A stretch of 64,000 nt of DNA from Collinsella sp. GTDB taxonomy: Bacteria; Actinomycetota; Coriobacteriia; Coriobacteriales; Coriobacteriaceae. This document shows, piece by piece, positions 47,480 to 56,257 of the stretch. Each line of letters starts with the position of its first letter. The first letter of the stretch is position 1. Under the pieces are notes generated by a model. That model was not told the DNA's origin and made no database searches. It worked only from the letters and a program-made list of their open reading frames with translations. The stretch spans positions 1 to 64,000 of the forward strand of contig JAGZQF010000004.1 of the NCBI GenBank assembly GCA_018382295.1, read 5' to 3'. Both the position numbers and the translations under genes were made by a program.

Positions 47480-47618
47480 GGATTCCCGGACCGGGCGGCC
47501 CGCTGTTTAAGTTTGTCGCGAGTTCCGCACGCAAAGGAAAGCACTTAATGTGCTTTCCGTCTTGCGCAGGACTGTAGAGCAGCAAACTTAAACAGCGGGC
47601 CGCCCGGGCCGGGAATCC
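47480..47618. repeat. composite palindromic element with conserved core, copy 2
   Basis: Arms 47480-47515 and 47583-47618 are complementary at 35 of 36 positions (GGATTCCCGG...TTTAAGTTTG). They enclose a 67-nt core that shares TTCCGCACG, the GGAAAGCAC / GTGCTTTCC hairpin with loop TTAAT, and CAGGAC with copy 1 at 34855-34918. Arm sequences of the two copies are unrelated. Confidence 0.85.
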
Positions 47619-47702
47619 GCCCCCGCGCACAGGAGGGGATTCCTTTTGTGTAGGCTTTGCGGAAATATGGCTATTTTGGGATACGCCCGGCGGCGTGGTC
47701 TG

Positions 47703-47731
47703 TTGACGGCACAGCTAACGGCACGTATCCT
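47703..47731 (+). promoter_or_regulatory. promoter of rpsL-rpsG-fusA-rpsJ
   Basis: TTGACG (47703-47708), a 17-bp spacer and TATCCT (47726-47731), about 90 bases before rpsL. Confidence 0.7.
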
Positions 47732-47824
47732 ATCGAACTGCGTGTTTCGTAGGGGGATGCTGACCCCTCGATTCAAGCCGTTGCACTTTACAGAAAGCTG
47801 GAATCATTCGAGAAGGAGTACGCT

Positions 47825-48202
47825 TTGCCTACTATTAACCAGCTGGTTCGCCAGGGCCGTCGTTCCGTGCCCAAGAAGTCCAAGAACGCTGCTCTGCAGC
47901 ACAACTCCCAGAAGCGCGGCGTGTGCACCCGCGTCTTCACCACGAGCCCCAAGAAGCCGAACTCGGCTCTTCGTAAGGTTGCCCGTGTTCGCCTCGTCAA
48001 CGGCATCGAAGTTACTGCTTACATCCCGGGTGAGGGCCACAACCTGCAGGAGCACTCTATCGTGCTCGTCCGCGGCGGTCGTGTCCGTGACCTCCCTGGT
48101 GTCCGTTATCACGTCATCCGTGGCGCCTACGACGCTGCTCCGGTCCAGAACCGTATGCAGGCCCGTTCCAAGTACGGTGCTAAGCGCCCTAAGGCTAAAT
48201 AA
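47825..48202 (+). CDS. rpsL: 30S ribosomal protein S12
   Basis: Decoding-centre protein, 125 residues, starting MPTINQLVRQGRR and containing KKPNSALRKVARVRL and PGEGHNLQEHS with the usual lysines of a streptomycin-sensitive form. The start is TTG 47825 after GAAGGAG. First gene of the str operon. Confidence 0.97.
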   Translation: MPTINQLVRQGRRSVPKKSKNAALQHNSQKRGVCTRVFTTSPKKPNSALRKVARVRLVNGIEVTAYIPGEGHNLQEHSIVLVRGGRVRDLPGVRYHVIRGAYDAAPVQNRMQARSKYGAKRPKAK

Positions 48203-48275
48203 GCCAGATAACGTTTTGATACTTTCGCCGTGTGCCGCCTAAGCGCCGCACGGTAGACACTTAAGGAGATTTCAC

Positions 48276-48749
48276 ATGCCGCGTCGTGCAGCAGCTAATC
48301 GTCGTGAGGTTCAGCCTGACGCCGTTTACAACAACCGCCTGGTGACTCAGCTCATCAACAAGGTCCTTCTTGACGGCAAGAAGGCCACCGCTGAGCGCAT
48401 CGTTTACACCGCTTTCGAGATCGTTGCCGAGAAGTCCGAGGGTGGCGACGCTCTCGCTACCTTCAAGAAGGCTATGGACAACGTCAAGCCCACGCTCGAG
48501 GTTAAGCCCAAGCGTGTCGGTGGCGCTACCTATCAGGTCCCGATGGAGGTCAACTCCCGTCGTTCCACCGCTCTGGGTATCCGCTGGATCGTCAACTTCT
48601 CCCGCGCTCGCAAGGAGAAGACCATGGCCGAGCGTCTCGCCAACGAGATCCTCGACGCTTCCAACGGCCTGGGCGCTTCCGTCAAGAAGCGTGAGGACGT
48701 CTTCAAGATGGCCGAGGCCAACCGCGCGTTCTCTCACTATCGTTGGTAA
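48276..48749 (+). CDS. rpsG: 30S ribosomal protein S7
   Basis: Head protein of the small subunit that nucleates 16S 3' domain assembly. The 157 residues have the conserved PRRAAANRREVQPDAVYNNR start and the GGATYQVPMEVNSRRSTALG segment. AAGGAG precedes ATG 48276. It lies between rpsL and fusA in standard order. Confidence 0.97.
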   Translation: MPRRAAANRREVQPDAVYNNRLVTQLINKVLLDGKKATAERIVYTAFEIVAEKSEGGDALATFKKAMDNVKPTLEVKPKRVGGATYQVPMEVNSRRSTALGIRWIVNFSRARKEKTMAERLANEILDASNGLGASVKKREDVFKMAEANRAFSHYRW

Positions 48750-48769
48750 GTTTAAGGTAAGGAACTAAC

Positions 48770-50869
48770 ATGGCTAAGCCTAAGTACAAGCTTTCCGATA
48801 CCCGTAACATCGGCATCATGGCCCACATCGATGCCGGTAAGACCACCACGACCGAGCGTATTCTTTACTACACCGGTAAGACCCACAAGATCGGTGAGGT
48901 CCATGAGGGCGCTGCCACCATGGACTGGATGGTTCAGGAGCAGGAGCGCGGCGTAACCATTACCTCCGCTGCTACCACGTGCTTCTGGAAGAAGGACGGT
49001 ACCGACTACCGCATCCAGATCATCGACACCCCGGGCCACGTTGACTTCACCGCCGAGGTCGAGCGCTGCCTGCGCGTCCTCGATGGCGCTGTCGCCGTCT
49101 TCGACGCCGTTGCCGGCGTTCAGCCCCAGTCTGAGACCGTTTGGCGTCAGGCTTCTACCTTCAACGTCCCCCGCATCGCCTTCATCAACAAGTATGACCG
49201 CGTGGGCGCAGACTTCTTCAACGCTATCGAGACCATGAAGGATCGTCTCGACGCCAACGCCGTGGCCGCTCAGGTCCCGATGGGCGCCGAGGACAACTTC
49301 TGGGGCGTCATCGACCTCGTCACCATGACTGCTTGGGACTTCAAGGCCGACGACAAGGGCATGACCTACCCCGAGCCGATGGACGAGATCCCGGCTGAGT
49401 TTGCTGACATCGCTGCCACCAAGCGCGAGGAGCTCCTCGACGCTGCTGCCAGCTTTGACGACGAGCTCATGGAGAAGATCCTCATGGAGGAGGACTTCAC
49501 CGTCGAGGAGCTCAAGGCTGCCCTGCGTAAGGGCGTTCTGGCCAACGAGCTCAACCTCGTCTTCGTGGGCTCCGCCTACAAGAACAAGGGCGTTCAGGAG
49601 CTGCTCGACGCTGTCGTCGACTACCTGCCCAGCCCGCTCGACGTTGAGGCCGTCACCGGTACCGATCCGGATACCGGCGAGGAGATCCAGCGTCATCCTT
49701 CCTTCGACGAGCCTTTCTCCGGCCTGGTCTTCAAGATCATGACCGACCCGTTCGTCGGTAAGCTCACCTACGTCCGCGTTTACTCCGGCCGCGCCGAGTC
49801 CGGCTCCTACGTGGTCAACGCTTCCAACGGTCAGCGCGAGCGCCTCGGCCGCATCCTCGAGATGAACGCCGCCGAGCGTATCGACCGTGACGACGCTGCC
49901 GCCGGCGACATCGTCGCTTGCGTCGGCTTCAAGAACTCCACCACCGGTGACACCCTGTGCGCCGAGGGCAAGGAGATCGTCCTCGAGAAGATCGAGTTCG
50001 CTAAGCCCGTTATCGACGTTGCCATCGAGCCCAAGACCAAGGCCGAGCAGGACAAGATGTCCCTGGCTCTGACCAAGCTCGCCGAGGAGGACCCGACCTT
50101 CCAGGTGTCCACCAACCACGAGACCGGCCAGACCATCATCGCCGGCATGGGCGAGCTGCACCTCGAGATCATCGTCGACCGTCTGCTCCGCGAGTTCAAG
50201 GTTGACGCTAACGTTGGTAAGCCCCAGGTTGCCTACCGCGAGACCGCTGGTCACGACGTCGAGAAGGCTGAGGGCAAGTTCGTCCGTCAGTCCGGCGGTC
50301 GCGGTCAGTACGGTCACGCCGTCATCAAGCTCGAGAAGATGGAGGAGGGCTTCGGCTACGAGTTCGTCAACGCTATCGTCGGCGGCGTCGTGCCTAAGGA
50401 GTACATCCCGTCCATCGACAAGGGCATCCAGGAGGCCCTGAACACCGGTGTTATCGCCGGCTTCCCGGTCCTCGACGTTAAGGTCACCCTGTTCGACGGT
50501 TCTTACCACGAGGTCGACTCCTCTGAGGCCGCCTTCAAGATCGCCGGTTCTATGGCTATCAAGGACGCCCTCAAGAAGTCCGATCCGCAGCTGCTCGAGC
50601 CGATCATGGCTGTCGAGGTCGAGACCCCCGAGCAGTACATGGGCGACGTTATGGGCAACCTCTCCGGTCGCCGCGGCAAGATCGAGGGCATGGAGGATCG
50701 CAAAAACAGCAAGCTCATCCGTGCCAAGGTGCCGCTGGGCGAGATGTTCGGTTACGCTACCGACCTTCGCTCCCAGACCCAGGGCCGTGCATCCTACACG
50801 ATGCAGTTCGACTCTTATGAGCCCGCGCCCAAGTCCATCGTGGACGAGGTCATGAGCAAGAACGCCTAA
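48770..50869 (+). CDS. fusA: translation elongation factor G
   Basis: Ribosomal translocase, 699 residues. G1 HIDAGKTT, G3 DTPGHVDF and G4 NKYD are present. Domains II-V follow in order, with GRGQYGH near 505 and the RRG(K)IEGM loop at the tip of domain IV. Codon bias is very strong. tuf does not follow here; rpsJ does. Confidence 0.98.
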   Translation: MAKPKYKLSDTRNIGIMAHIDAGKTTTTERILYYTGKTHKIGEVHEGAATMDWMVQEQERGVTITSAATTCFWKKDGTDYRIQIIDTPGHVDFTAEVERCLRVLDGAVAVFDAVAGVQPQSETVWRQASTFNVPRIAFINKYDRVGADFFNAIETMKDRLDANAVAAQVPMGAEDNFWGVIDLVTMTAWDFKADDKGMTYPEPMDEIPAEFADIAATKREELLDAAASFDDELMEKILMEEDFTVEELKAALRKGVLANELNLVFVGSAYKNKGVQELLDAVVDYLPSPLDVEAVTGTDPDTGEEIQRHPSFDEPFSGLVFKIMTDPFVGKLTYVRVYSGRAESGSYVVNASNGQRERLGRILEMNAAERIDRDDAAAGDIVACVGFKNSTTGDTLCAEGKEIVLEKIEFAKPVIDVAIEPKTKAEQDKMSLALTKLAEEDPTFQVSTNHETGQTIIAGMGELHLEIIVDRLLREFKVDANVGKPQVAYRETAGHDVEKAEGKFVRQSGGRGQYGHAVIKLEKMEEGFGYEFVNAIVGGVVPKEYIPSIDKGIQEALNTGVIAGFPVLDVKVTLFDGSYHEVDSSEAAFKIAGSMAIKDALKKSDPQLLEPIMAVEVETPEQYMGDVMGNLSGRRGKIEGMEDRKNSKLIRAKVPLGEMFGYATDLRSQTQGRASYTMQFDSYEPAPKSIVDEVMSKNA

Positions 50870-50929
50870 GTTCGAGCTCCCTGTTACGTAATCCGCGAGA
50901 ACATCTCTCGCACTCTTTGGAGGTTTAAG

Positions 50930-51238
50930 TTGGCTACCCAGAAGATCCGCATTCGCCTCAAGGGCTATGATCACGAGGTCGTCGATCAGTCCGCGAAGCT
51001 CATCGTCGAGACCGCTCAGAAGACCGGCGCTCGCGTTTCCGGTCCTGTCCCCCTGCCCACCGAGCGCAACCTGTACACGGTTATCCGCTCGCCGCACGTG
51101 AACAAGGACTCCCGTGAGCAGTTCGAGATGCGCACTCACAAGCGCCTCATCGACATCCTCGACCCCACCTCGGGCACCGTTGATTCGCTCATGCGTCTCG
51201 ACCTCCCCGCTGGCGTCGACATCGACATCAAGCTCTAA
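50930..51238 (+). CDS. rpsJ: 30S ribosomal protein S10
   Basis: Small-subunit head protein, also NusE in antitermination. The 102 residues (MATQKIRIRLKGYDHEVVDQ...) match the family fully. The start is TTG 50930 after GGAGG. Usually rpsJ opens the S10 operon with rplC; here it ends the str operon and is followed by a terminator and birA, so the rest of the S10 cluster lies elsewhere. Confidence 0.96.
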   Translation: MATQKIRIRLKGYDHEVVDQSAKLIVETAQKTGARVSGPVPLPTERNLYTVIRSPHVNKDSREQFEMRTHKRLIDILDPTSGTVDSLMRLDLPAGVDIDIKL

Positions 51239-51257
51239 GCGATATCGCTCATAGCTT

Positions 51258-51298
51258 AAAGGGCCCCGCTGCCGTTACGGTAGCGGGGCCCTTTTGTT
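51258..51298 (+). terminator. rpsJ terminator
   Basis: AGGGCCCCGCT / AGCGGGGCCCT stem around an inner GCCGT/ACGGT pairing, then TTTTGTTT. Confidence 0.92.
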
Positions 51299-51354
51299 TA
51301 GCATGATGGGATTGGACCGCCGGATAAGGCTGCCGAGCGGCTGGCTGTGGCGCC

Positions 51355-52131
51355 CTATTCGCTCGCGGGACGCAGCGATGCCTCCTCAAAATGGAAGGAT
51401 CGCAAACCGCCTTCCGTTTCGATACACGCGCGACCAAAGCCATCGACGGTTTTAAAGATGCCGCGTGCCAGCTCGTCGCCGGCAGGGGAACGGGCGATAA
51501 CGTGCTCCCCAATCCAATTGAGGTGAGTGACATATTCGCCGTGGACGGGCGCGAGCGGTCCGCCGTCTTCTTCCATGGCGTTAAGACGCTCTGCCCACGC
51601 ATCTACAGCGTCTATAACTGCGTGATAGACCTCATCGAGGAGCATGTTGACGGTGGGAACGCTCTCGTTAAGGTCCGAGAGGCCAATTGCCGCCAGACCG
51701 CCATCGGGTACCTCTTGGGGCGTGTAGTTTACGTTGACGCCAATGCCGCAGACGGCGAAGGGCTTGCCTTCGTTATCGCGTGCGGCCTCGACCAGAATGC
51801 CGCCGAGCTTGCGTCCTCGCGCGACAAGGTCGTTGGGCCATTTAAGGCGAATCTCGTTTGCAAGACCCTGCTTTTCGAGTGCTTCAAGCACCGCTAGGCC
51901 GCTGACGGCGGCAAGACCAGAGAACTTTGCAGGATTAACGCATGGGCGCAGGACAATCGAAAGCAATAAGTTGCCGACGGTTGAGTCCCACTTGTGCCCG
52001 CGCCGGCCGCGCCCTGCTGTTTGAGCCCGGGCGGCAAGTCCTGTGCCGTGCGGCGCTCCCTGTTTTCCTGCTTCGAGCAGGTCATCGTTGGTCGATCCGG
52101 TTACGTCGACTATCGTTAATTTGGCATCCAT
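51355..52131 (-). CDS. birA: biotin-[acetyl-CoA-carboxylase] ligase
   Basis: Attaches biotin to the lysine of AccB, encoded 5.4 kb away in the divergent operon. The 258 residues contain STNDDLLE, the biotinyl-AMP loop GRGRRGHKWDS, KWPNDLV and GIGVNVNY, with a small C-terminal SH3-like domain. There is no N-terminal helix-turn-helix, so unlike E. coli BirA it cannot act as the bio repressor. AGGAGGTAGC lies upstream of ATG 52131. Confidence 0.93.
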   Translation of the reverse strand: MDAKLTIVDVTGSTNDDLLEAGKQGAPHGTGLAARAQTAGRGRRGHKWDSTVGNLLLSIVLRPCVNPAKFSGLAAVSGLAVLEALEKQGLANEIRLKWPNDLVARGRKLGGILVEAARDNEGKPFAVCGIGVNVNYTPQEVPDGGLAAIGLSDLNESVPTVNMLLDEVYHAVIDAVDAWAERLNAMEEDGGPLAPVHGEYVTHLNWIGEHVIARSPAGDELARGIFKTVDGFGRACIETEGGLRSFHFEEASLRPASE

Positions 52132-52229
52132 AACGGTTGCTACCTCCTAAGTTAATAAGGCAATCGCGTAATGGTGTCGAGAGATAGACACAATGTGAAG
52201 CCTTTGTCGCATTTGGACAATTTAATGTT

Positions 52230-52291
52230 AACACGTCAACAACGACTAAAATGCGCTATCCTCTCTTGGTCGATGTAAACACGTCAACAAC
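52230..52291. promoter_or_regulatory. direct-repeat operator upstream of fabH
   Basis: AACACGTCAACAAC occurs at 52230-52243 and again at 52278-52291, exactly 48 nt apart. Each includes a semi-palindrome (GTTAACA / CGTCAAC type). TAAAAT (52247) and TATCCT (52257) between them are -10 candidates. This looks like paired sites for a fatty-acid regulator controlling fabH and possibly birA. Confidence 0.55.
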
Positions 52292-52307
52292 TCAAAGGAG
52301 GCTAGTG

Positions 52308-53267
52308 ATGGGTTTCACGATTCTTGGAACAGGCTCGGCGCTTCCTGAGCGCAGTGTTTCCAATGACGAGCTGTCTGAGTTCCTCGATACCTCGGATGAG
52401 TGGATTTTTACCCGCACAGGTATCAAGAGCCGCCACGTCTGTACCACCGAGTCACTTGACGACCTTGCCGTAGCGGCGAGCGAGCGGGCACTCCAGGTGT
52501 CCGGAATCGACGCGAGCCAGCTGGATCTGATCGTCTGCTCGACGACGACGGGTGACCACCTTGTTCCCGCTGAGGCGTGTGCCGTTGCTGAGCGACTAGG
52601 AGCGGCGTGCCCTGCCTTCGATGTCTCGGCGGCCTGTGCCGGCTTCGTGTTTGCGCTCGATGTCGCCGAGGGCTATATCGAGCGCGGTCGTGCCGAGCGC
52701 GTGCTTATCGTTGCTGCTGAGCAGATGACGCGCGCGCTCGACTGGACCGACCGCGCCACCTGCGTGCTCTTTGGCGATGGGGCAGGCGCCGCAGTGATTG
52801 GGGCTGGGGGAGACAGCCCCCTTGCCGTTGAGCTTTCGACGGCGCCCGACGTCGAGACGTTACACGTTCCCGGTCTGGTCGGCACCTCGCCGTTTAAGGC
52901 TTCCGCAGATAGCAAGAGCGTGCTGTCCATGAATGGCCGCCGCGTGTTCAAGTTCGGCGTCAACGCCATCTGCGACACGGTCCATAAGCTTGCGGGCGAT
53001 GCGGGCATTTCGGTCGAAGACATCGACCATTTTGTATTCCATCAGGCTAACGAACGAATCCTGAGTCAGGCGGTCAAGCGCCTCGGCGTGCCAGATGAGC
53101 GCGTGGTTCGAACGCTGCGCGAGACCGGCAACATTTCGAGCGCCTGCATTCCCTTTGCGCTTGACCGTCTGGCACGCACCGACGCACTGAATGCGGGCGA
53201 CACCATCGCCCTCGTTGGATTTGGCGCCGGCCTGGATATAGGTGGCTATCTGCTTCGTTGGAAGTAG
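52308..53267 (+). CDS. fabH: beta-ketoacyl-ACP synthase III
   Basis: Starts fatty acid synthesis by condensing acetyl-CoA (or a branched starter) with malonyl-ACP. The 319 residues have the catalytic cysteine in DVSAACAGF, histidine in FHQAN and asparagine in GNISSA. ATG 52308 after AAAGGAGG is preferred over the open frame at 52251, which covers the operator. First gene of a ten-gene operon. Confidence 0.95.
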   Translation: MGFTILGTGSALPERSVSNDELSEFLDTSDEWIFTRTGIKSRHVCTTESLDDLAVAASERALQVSGIDASQLDLIVCSTTTGDHLVPAEACAVAERLGAACPAFDVSAACAGFVFALDVAEGYIERGRAERVLIVAAEQMTRALDWTDRATCVLFGDGAGAAVIGAGGDSPLAVELSTAPDVETLHVPGLVGTSPFKASADSKSVLSMNGRRVFKFGVNAICDTVHKLAGDAGISVEDIDHFVFHQANERILSQAVKRLGVPDERVVRTLRETGNISSACIPFALDRLARTDALNAGDTIALVGFGAGLDIGGYLLRWK

Positions 53268-53316
53268 TTGCACATAGGAAAAAACGCCCCTAGGGCACAA
53301 ACAAAGGAGAACTACC

Positions 53317-53553
53317 ATGGCAGATCAGAAGACCTTCGAGCGCGTTTGCGACGTTATCCGCGAGACCGCCGGTCTTGACGATGTCGAGATGAAGCCCGAG
53401 TCCACGCTCGAGGAGATTGGTCTCGACAGCCTGGGCACCGTCGAGATCCTCGTCGCCGTCGAGGACGAGTTTGGCATCCAGCTCGATACCGAGGAGAACC
53501 CCAAGACGGTCGGCGAGTTCGCCGATACGGTCGAGGCGGCATTGGAGAAGTAG
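53317..53553 (+). CDS. acpP: acyl carrier protein
   Basis: Carries growing acyl chains on a 4'-phosphopantetheine arm. The 78-residue acidic helical protein has the attachment serine in GLDSLGTVEI. AAAGGAG precedes ATG 53317. Two bases separate it from fabK. Confidence 0.96.
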   Translation: MADQKTFERVCDVIRETAGLDDVEMKPESTLEEIGLDSLGTVEILVAVEDEFGIQLDTEENPKTVGEFADTVEAALEK

Positions 53554-53555
53554 AG

Positions 53556-54500
53556 ATGCTCAAGACTCCTCTCTGCGATCTGCTCGGCATCGAAAAGCCC
53601 GTGTTCCAGGGCGGTATGGCCTGGATTGCCGATGCCTCGCTGGCGTCCGCAGTGTCCGAGGCGGGTGGCTTAGGCATCATCGCGGCCATGAACGCCGACG
53701 CCAACTGGCTTCGCGACCAGATTCATGAGCTGCGCGCCAAGACGGATAAGCCCTTTGGCGTCAACGTCATGCTCATGAGCCCGTTTGCCGACGAGGTCGC
53801 GCAGGTCGTGATTGACGAGCGAGTGCCGGTCGTCGTGACGGGCGCCGGCAATCCCGCCAAGTACATGAAGGCGTGGAACGAGGCGGGCATCAAGGTCATC
53901 CCGGTCGTTGCCTCGGTGGCGCTGGCGCGTCTCGTGGCGCGTCGCGGGGCCACGGCGGTTGTTGCCGAGGGTACCGAATCGGGCGGCCATATTGGCGAGA
54001 CCTCGACGATGGCACTGGTGCCGCAGGTCGTCGATGCGGTCGACATTCCCGTTGTGGCCGCCGGCGGTATTGCCGACGGCCGCGGCGTGGCGGCCGCCTT
54101 TATGCTGGGCGCCGAAGGCGTGCAAGTGGGTACGCGCTTTCTGGTCGCAGACGAGTGCACCGTCTCGGAGCAGTACAAAGAGATGGTCCTGAAGGCCAAC
54201 GACACTTCGACGCGTGCGACCGGTCGCTCGACGGGACATCCAGTGCGCGCCCTCAAGAGCCCCTTCACCAACGCCTATGCCAAGAGCGAGGGTTCCGGCG
54301 CGAGTGCCGAGGAGCTCGGTGCTATGGGAACCGGTGCGCTGCGTAAGGCCGCCAAGGACGGCAACTACGAAGAGGGTTCGTTTTTGTGTGGACAGATTGC
54401 CGGCATGGTCAACGAGCGCCAGAGCGCACGCGAAATCGTTGACGACCTGGTCGATGGCGCCGAGCACGTCCTGAAGGGTGCGTGCGCATGGGTGGCGTAG
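53556..54500 (+). CDS. fabK: enoyl-ACP reductase II (FabK)
   Basis: FMN-dependent TIM-barrel enoyl reductase that completes each elongation cycle, replacing FabI. The 314 residues show PVFQGGMAWIADASLA, VVAEGTESGGHIG and VVAAGGIADGRGVAAA, typical of the nitronate monooxygenase/FabK family. Its place between acpP and fabD supports FabK rather than a nitronate monooxygenase. FabK is naturally insensitive to triclosan. Overlaps fabD by 13 bases. Confidence 0.93.
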   Translation: MLKTPLCDLLGIEKPVFQGGMAWIADASLASAVSEAGGLGIIAAMNADANWLRDQIHELRAKTDKPFGVNVMLMSPFADEVAQVVIDERVPVVVTGAGNPAKYMKAWNEAGIKVIPVVASVALARLVARRGATAVVAEGTESGGHIGETSTMALVPQVVDAVDIPVVAAGGIADGRGVAAAFMLGAEGVQVGTRFLVADECTVSEQYKEMVLKANDTSTRATGRSTGHPVRALKSPFTNAYAKSEGSGASAEELGAMGTGALRKAAKDGNYEEGSFLCGQIAGMVNERQSAREIVDDLVDGAEHVLKGACAWVA

Positions 54501-55414
54501 CGTTTTTGTTTGCCGGCCAGGGTGCCCAGCACCCCGCGATGGGCGTCGACTTGATCGAGACATCGCCGGCGGCTGCCGAGGTGTTCGCCATTGCCGATGA
54601 GGTGCGCCCGGGGACGAGCGAGCAGTGCCGGAGCGCCTCCAAGGAGGAGCTCTCGCAGACCGAGAACACGCAGCCTTGCGTGTTCGTGCACGACCTGGCA
54701 GCGGCTGACGCCCTGCGTGAGCGCGGCGTGGTACCTGCCGCCTGTGCGGGATTCTCGCTGGGCGAGGTCGCCGCGCTCACCTTTGCGGGGGCGTTCGATA
54801 CGCGAGCGGGCTTTGAGCTCGTGTGCGAGCGCGCGGCGCTGATGGCCGCGGCTGCCGAGCGCCATCCGGGCGGCATGCGCGCCGTCATCAAGCTCGATGC
54901 GGCGCAAGTCGAGGGCCTGGCAAAACAGGCCGGCGAGGACTGCTGGCCAGTCAACTACAACAGCCCACAGCAGACGGTTGTGGCCGGAGCGCCCGAGGCG
55001 CTGCAGGAGCTCGACGTCCTAGTAAAAGAGGCTGGCGGCCGCGCCATGAAGGTCGCGGTGTCGGGTGCATTTCATAGCCCCTATATGGCCGAGGCGACCT
55101 GTGGCCTTGCCGCATATATTGAGGCCGGTCACGCGCCGTCCCCGTTGCTCATTCCTGTTTTGGCAAATATGACAGCGGCGCCCTATCCGGCGGATCCCCA
55201 GACGGCATCGGATGTCTTGGCCAATCAGGTGAGCCATGCCGTACGCTGGGTCGATACGCTGCATGCTCTGCAGGATCAAGGCATCGACACATTTATTGAG
55301 GTCGGCCCCGGCAAAACGCTGTCCGGCCTGGTCAAGCGTACGCTGAGCGACGTTCGCGTGTATTCGTGCGAGACGGCCGAGCAGGTCGCAGCTATTGCCG
55401 ACGAGCTCGCATAG
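54488..55414 (+). CDS. fabD: malonyl-CoA:ACP transacylase
   Basis: Loads malonyl groups onto AcpP. The 308 residues have FLFAGQGAQHPAMG, the active serine in GFSLGEVAAL, and the histidine in SGAFHSPYM. ATG 54488, about 9 bases after GAAGGG, is preferred over GTG 54482. The start lies inside fabK. Confidence 0.94.
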   Translation: MGGVAFLFAGQGAQHPAMGVDLIETSPAAAEVFAIADEVRPGTSEQCRSASKEELSQTENTQPCVFVHDLAAADALRERGVVPAACAGFSLGEVAALTFAGAFDTRAGFELVCERAALMAAAAERHPGGMRAVIKLDAAQVEGLAKQAGEDCWPVNYNSPQQTVVAGAPEALQELDVLVKEAGGRAMKVAVSGAFHSPYMAEATCGLAAYIEAGHAPSPLLIPVLANMTAAPYPADPQTASDVLANQVSHAVRWVDTLHALQDQGIDTFIEVGPGKTLSGLVKRTLSDVRVYSCETAEQVAAIADELA

Positions 55415-55444
55415 TCCACAGGGCTGTAACCCGAAAGGAATGAC

Positions 55445-56218
55445 ATGGGCAACTTGAACAATGGCGCGCTCGAGCGCAACGACTCACGTCGCGTGGCACT
55501 GGTCACGGGCGGCTCGCGGGGTATCGGCCGCGCCTGCGCTATCGGTCTGGCGGAGGATGGCTACGATATCGCCGTCGTCTATGCCGGCAGCGTCGATGCG
55601 GCGCGCGAGACGTGCGACGCCTGCGAGGCGGCTGGCGCCACGGCGCGCTCATATCAATGCGACGTGGCCGACCCCGCTGCCGTCAACGCGTGCGTGGAAG
55701 CGGTCCTCAACGACTTTGACTCCATTTGGGCGCTCGTCAACAACGCTGGCATCACCCGCGATGGCCTGCTCATGCGCATGGGCGATGACGCCTTCGATCG
55801 CGTGCTCGATGTCAACCTTAAAGGAACGTTTAACACGACGCGCGCGCTCACCAAGACCTTTATGCGCCAGCGCGGCGGCTGCGTCGTCAACATGAGCTCG
55901 GTTGTGGGCCTGATGGGCAATGCCGGGCAGGCCAACTACGCTGCCTCCAAGGCGGGCGTGATCGGCCTGACCAAGGCGGTGGCGCGCGAGCTTGCGCCCC
56001 GCGGTGTACGAGTGAACGCGGTCGCCCCCGGGTTTGTCGAGACAGATATGACGGCAAAGCTTTCGGAAAAGGTTCGTGCGGCAACCGAGGAGCAGATTCC
56101 CCTTAAGCGCATGGCGCGCCCCGAAGAAGTGGCCGGCGTGGTGCGCTTTTTGGCGAGCGATGCGGCTTCCTACATTACGGGCGAGGTTGTACGCGTTGAC
56201 GGCGGAATGGCGATGTAG
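55445..56218 (+). CDS. fabG: 3-oxoacyl-ACP reductase
   Basis: NADPH-dependent short-chain dehydrogenase for the first reduction of each cycle. The 257 residues have the Rossmann glycine motif TGGSRGIG, NNAG, catalytic serine in MSSVVG and YAASK. The C-terminus ends in GGMAM. GAAAGGAATGAC precedes the ATG. Standard place between fabD and fabF. Confidence 0.95.
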   Translation: MGNLNNGALERNDSRRVALVTGGSRGIGRACAIGLAEDGYDIAVVYAGSVDAARETCDACEAAGATARSYQCDVADPAAVNACVEAVLNDFDSIWALVNNAGITRDGLLMRMGDDAFDRVLDVNLKGTFNTTRALTKTFMRQRGGCVVNMSSVVGLMGNAGQANYAASKAGVIGLTKAVARELAPRGVRVNAVAPGFVETDMTAKLSEKVRAATEEQIPLKRMARPEEVAGVVRFLASDAASYITGEVVRVDGGMAM

Positions 56219-56257
56219 AAATCAGGGCCGAAGAACGGCTTGGATGAGGAGACCATG

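Larger units (their letters stand above)
47301..47824. other. gene-free stretch between the anti-sigma gene and rpsL
   Basis: Contains a terminator, the right boundary repeat (47421-47460), the second composite palindrome (47480-47618), the rpsL promoter (47703-47731) and a leader of about 90 bases. Frames through it mirror the palindrome. Confidence 0.7.

Noticed and set aside
52132..52307. BirA-type operator for self-regulation
   Set aside because: BirA here lacks an HTH domain and the repeats are nearer to and better placed for fabH.
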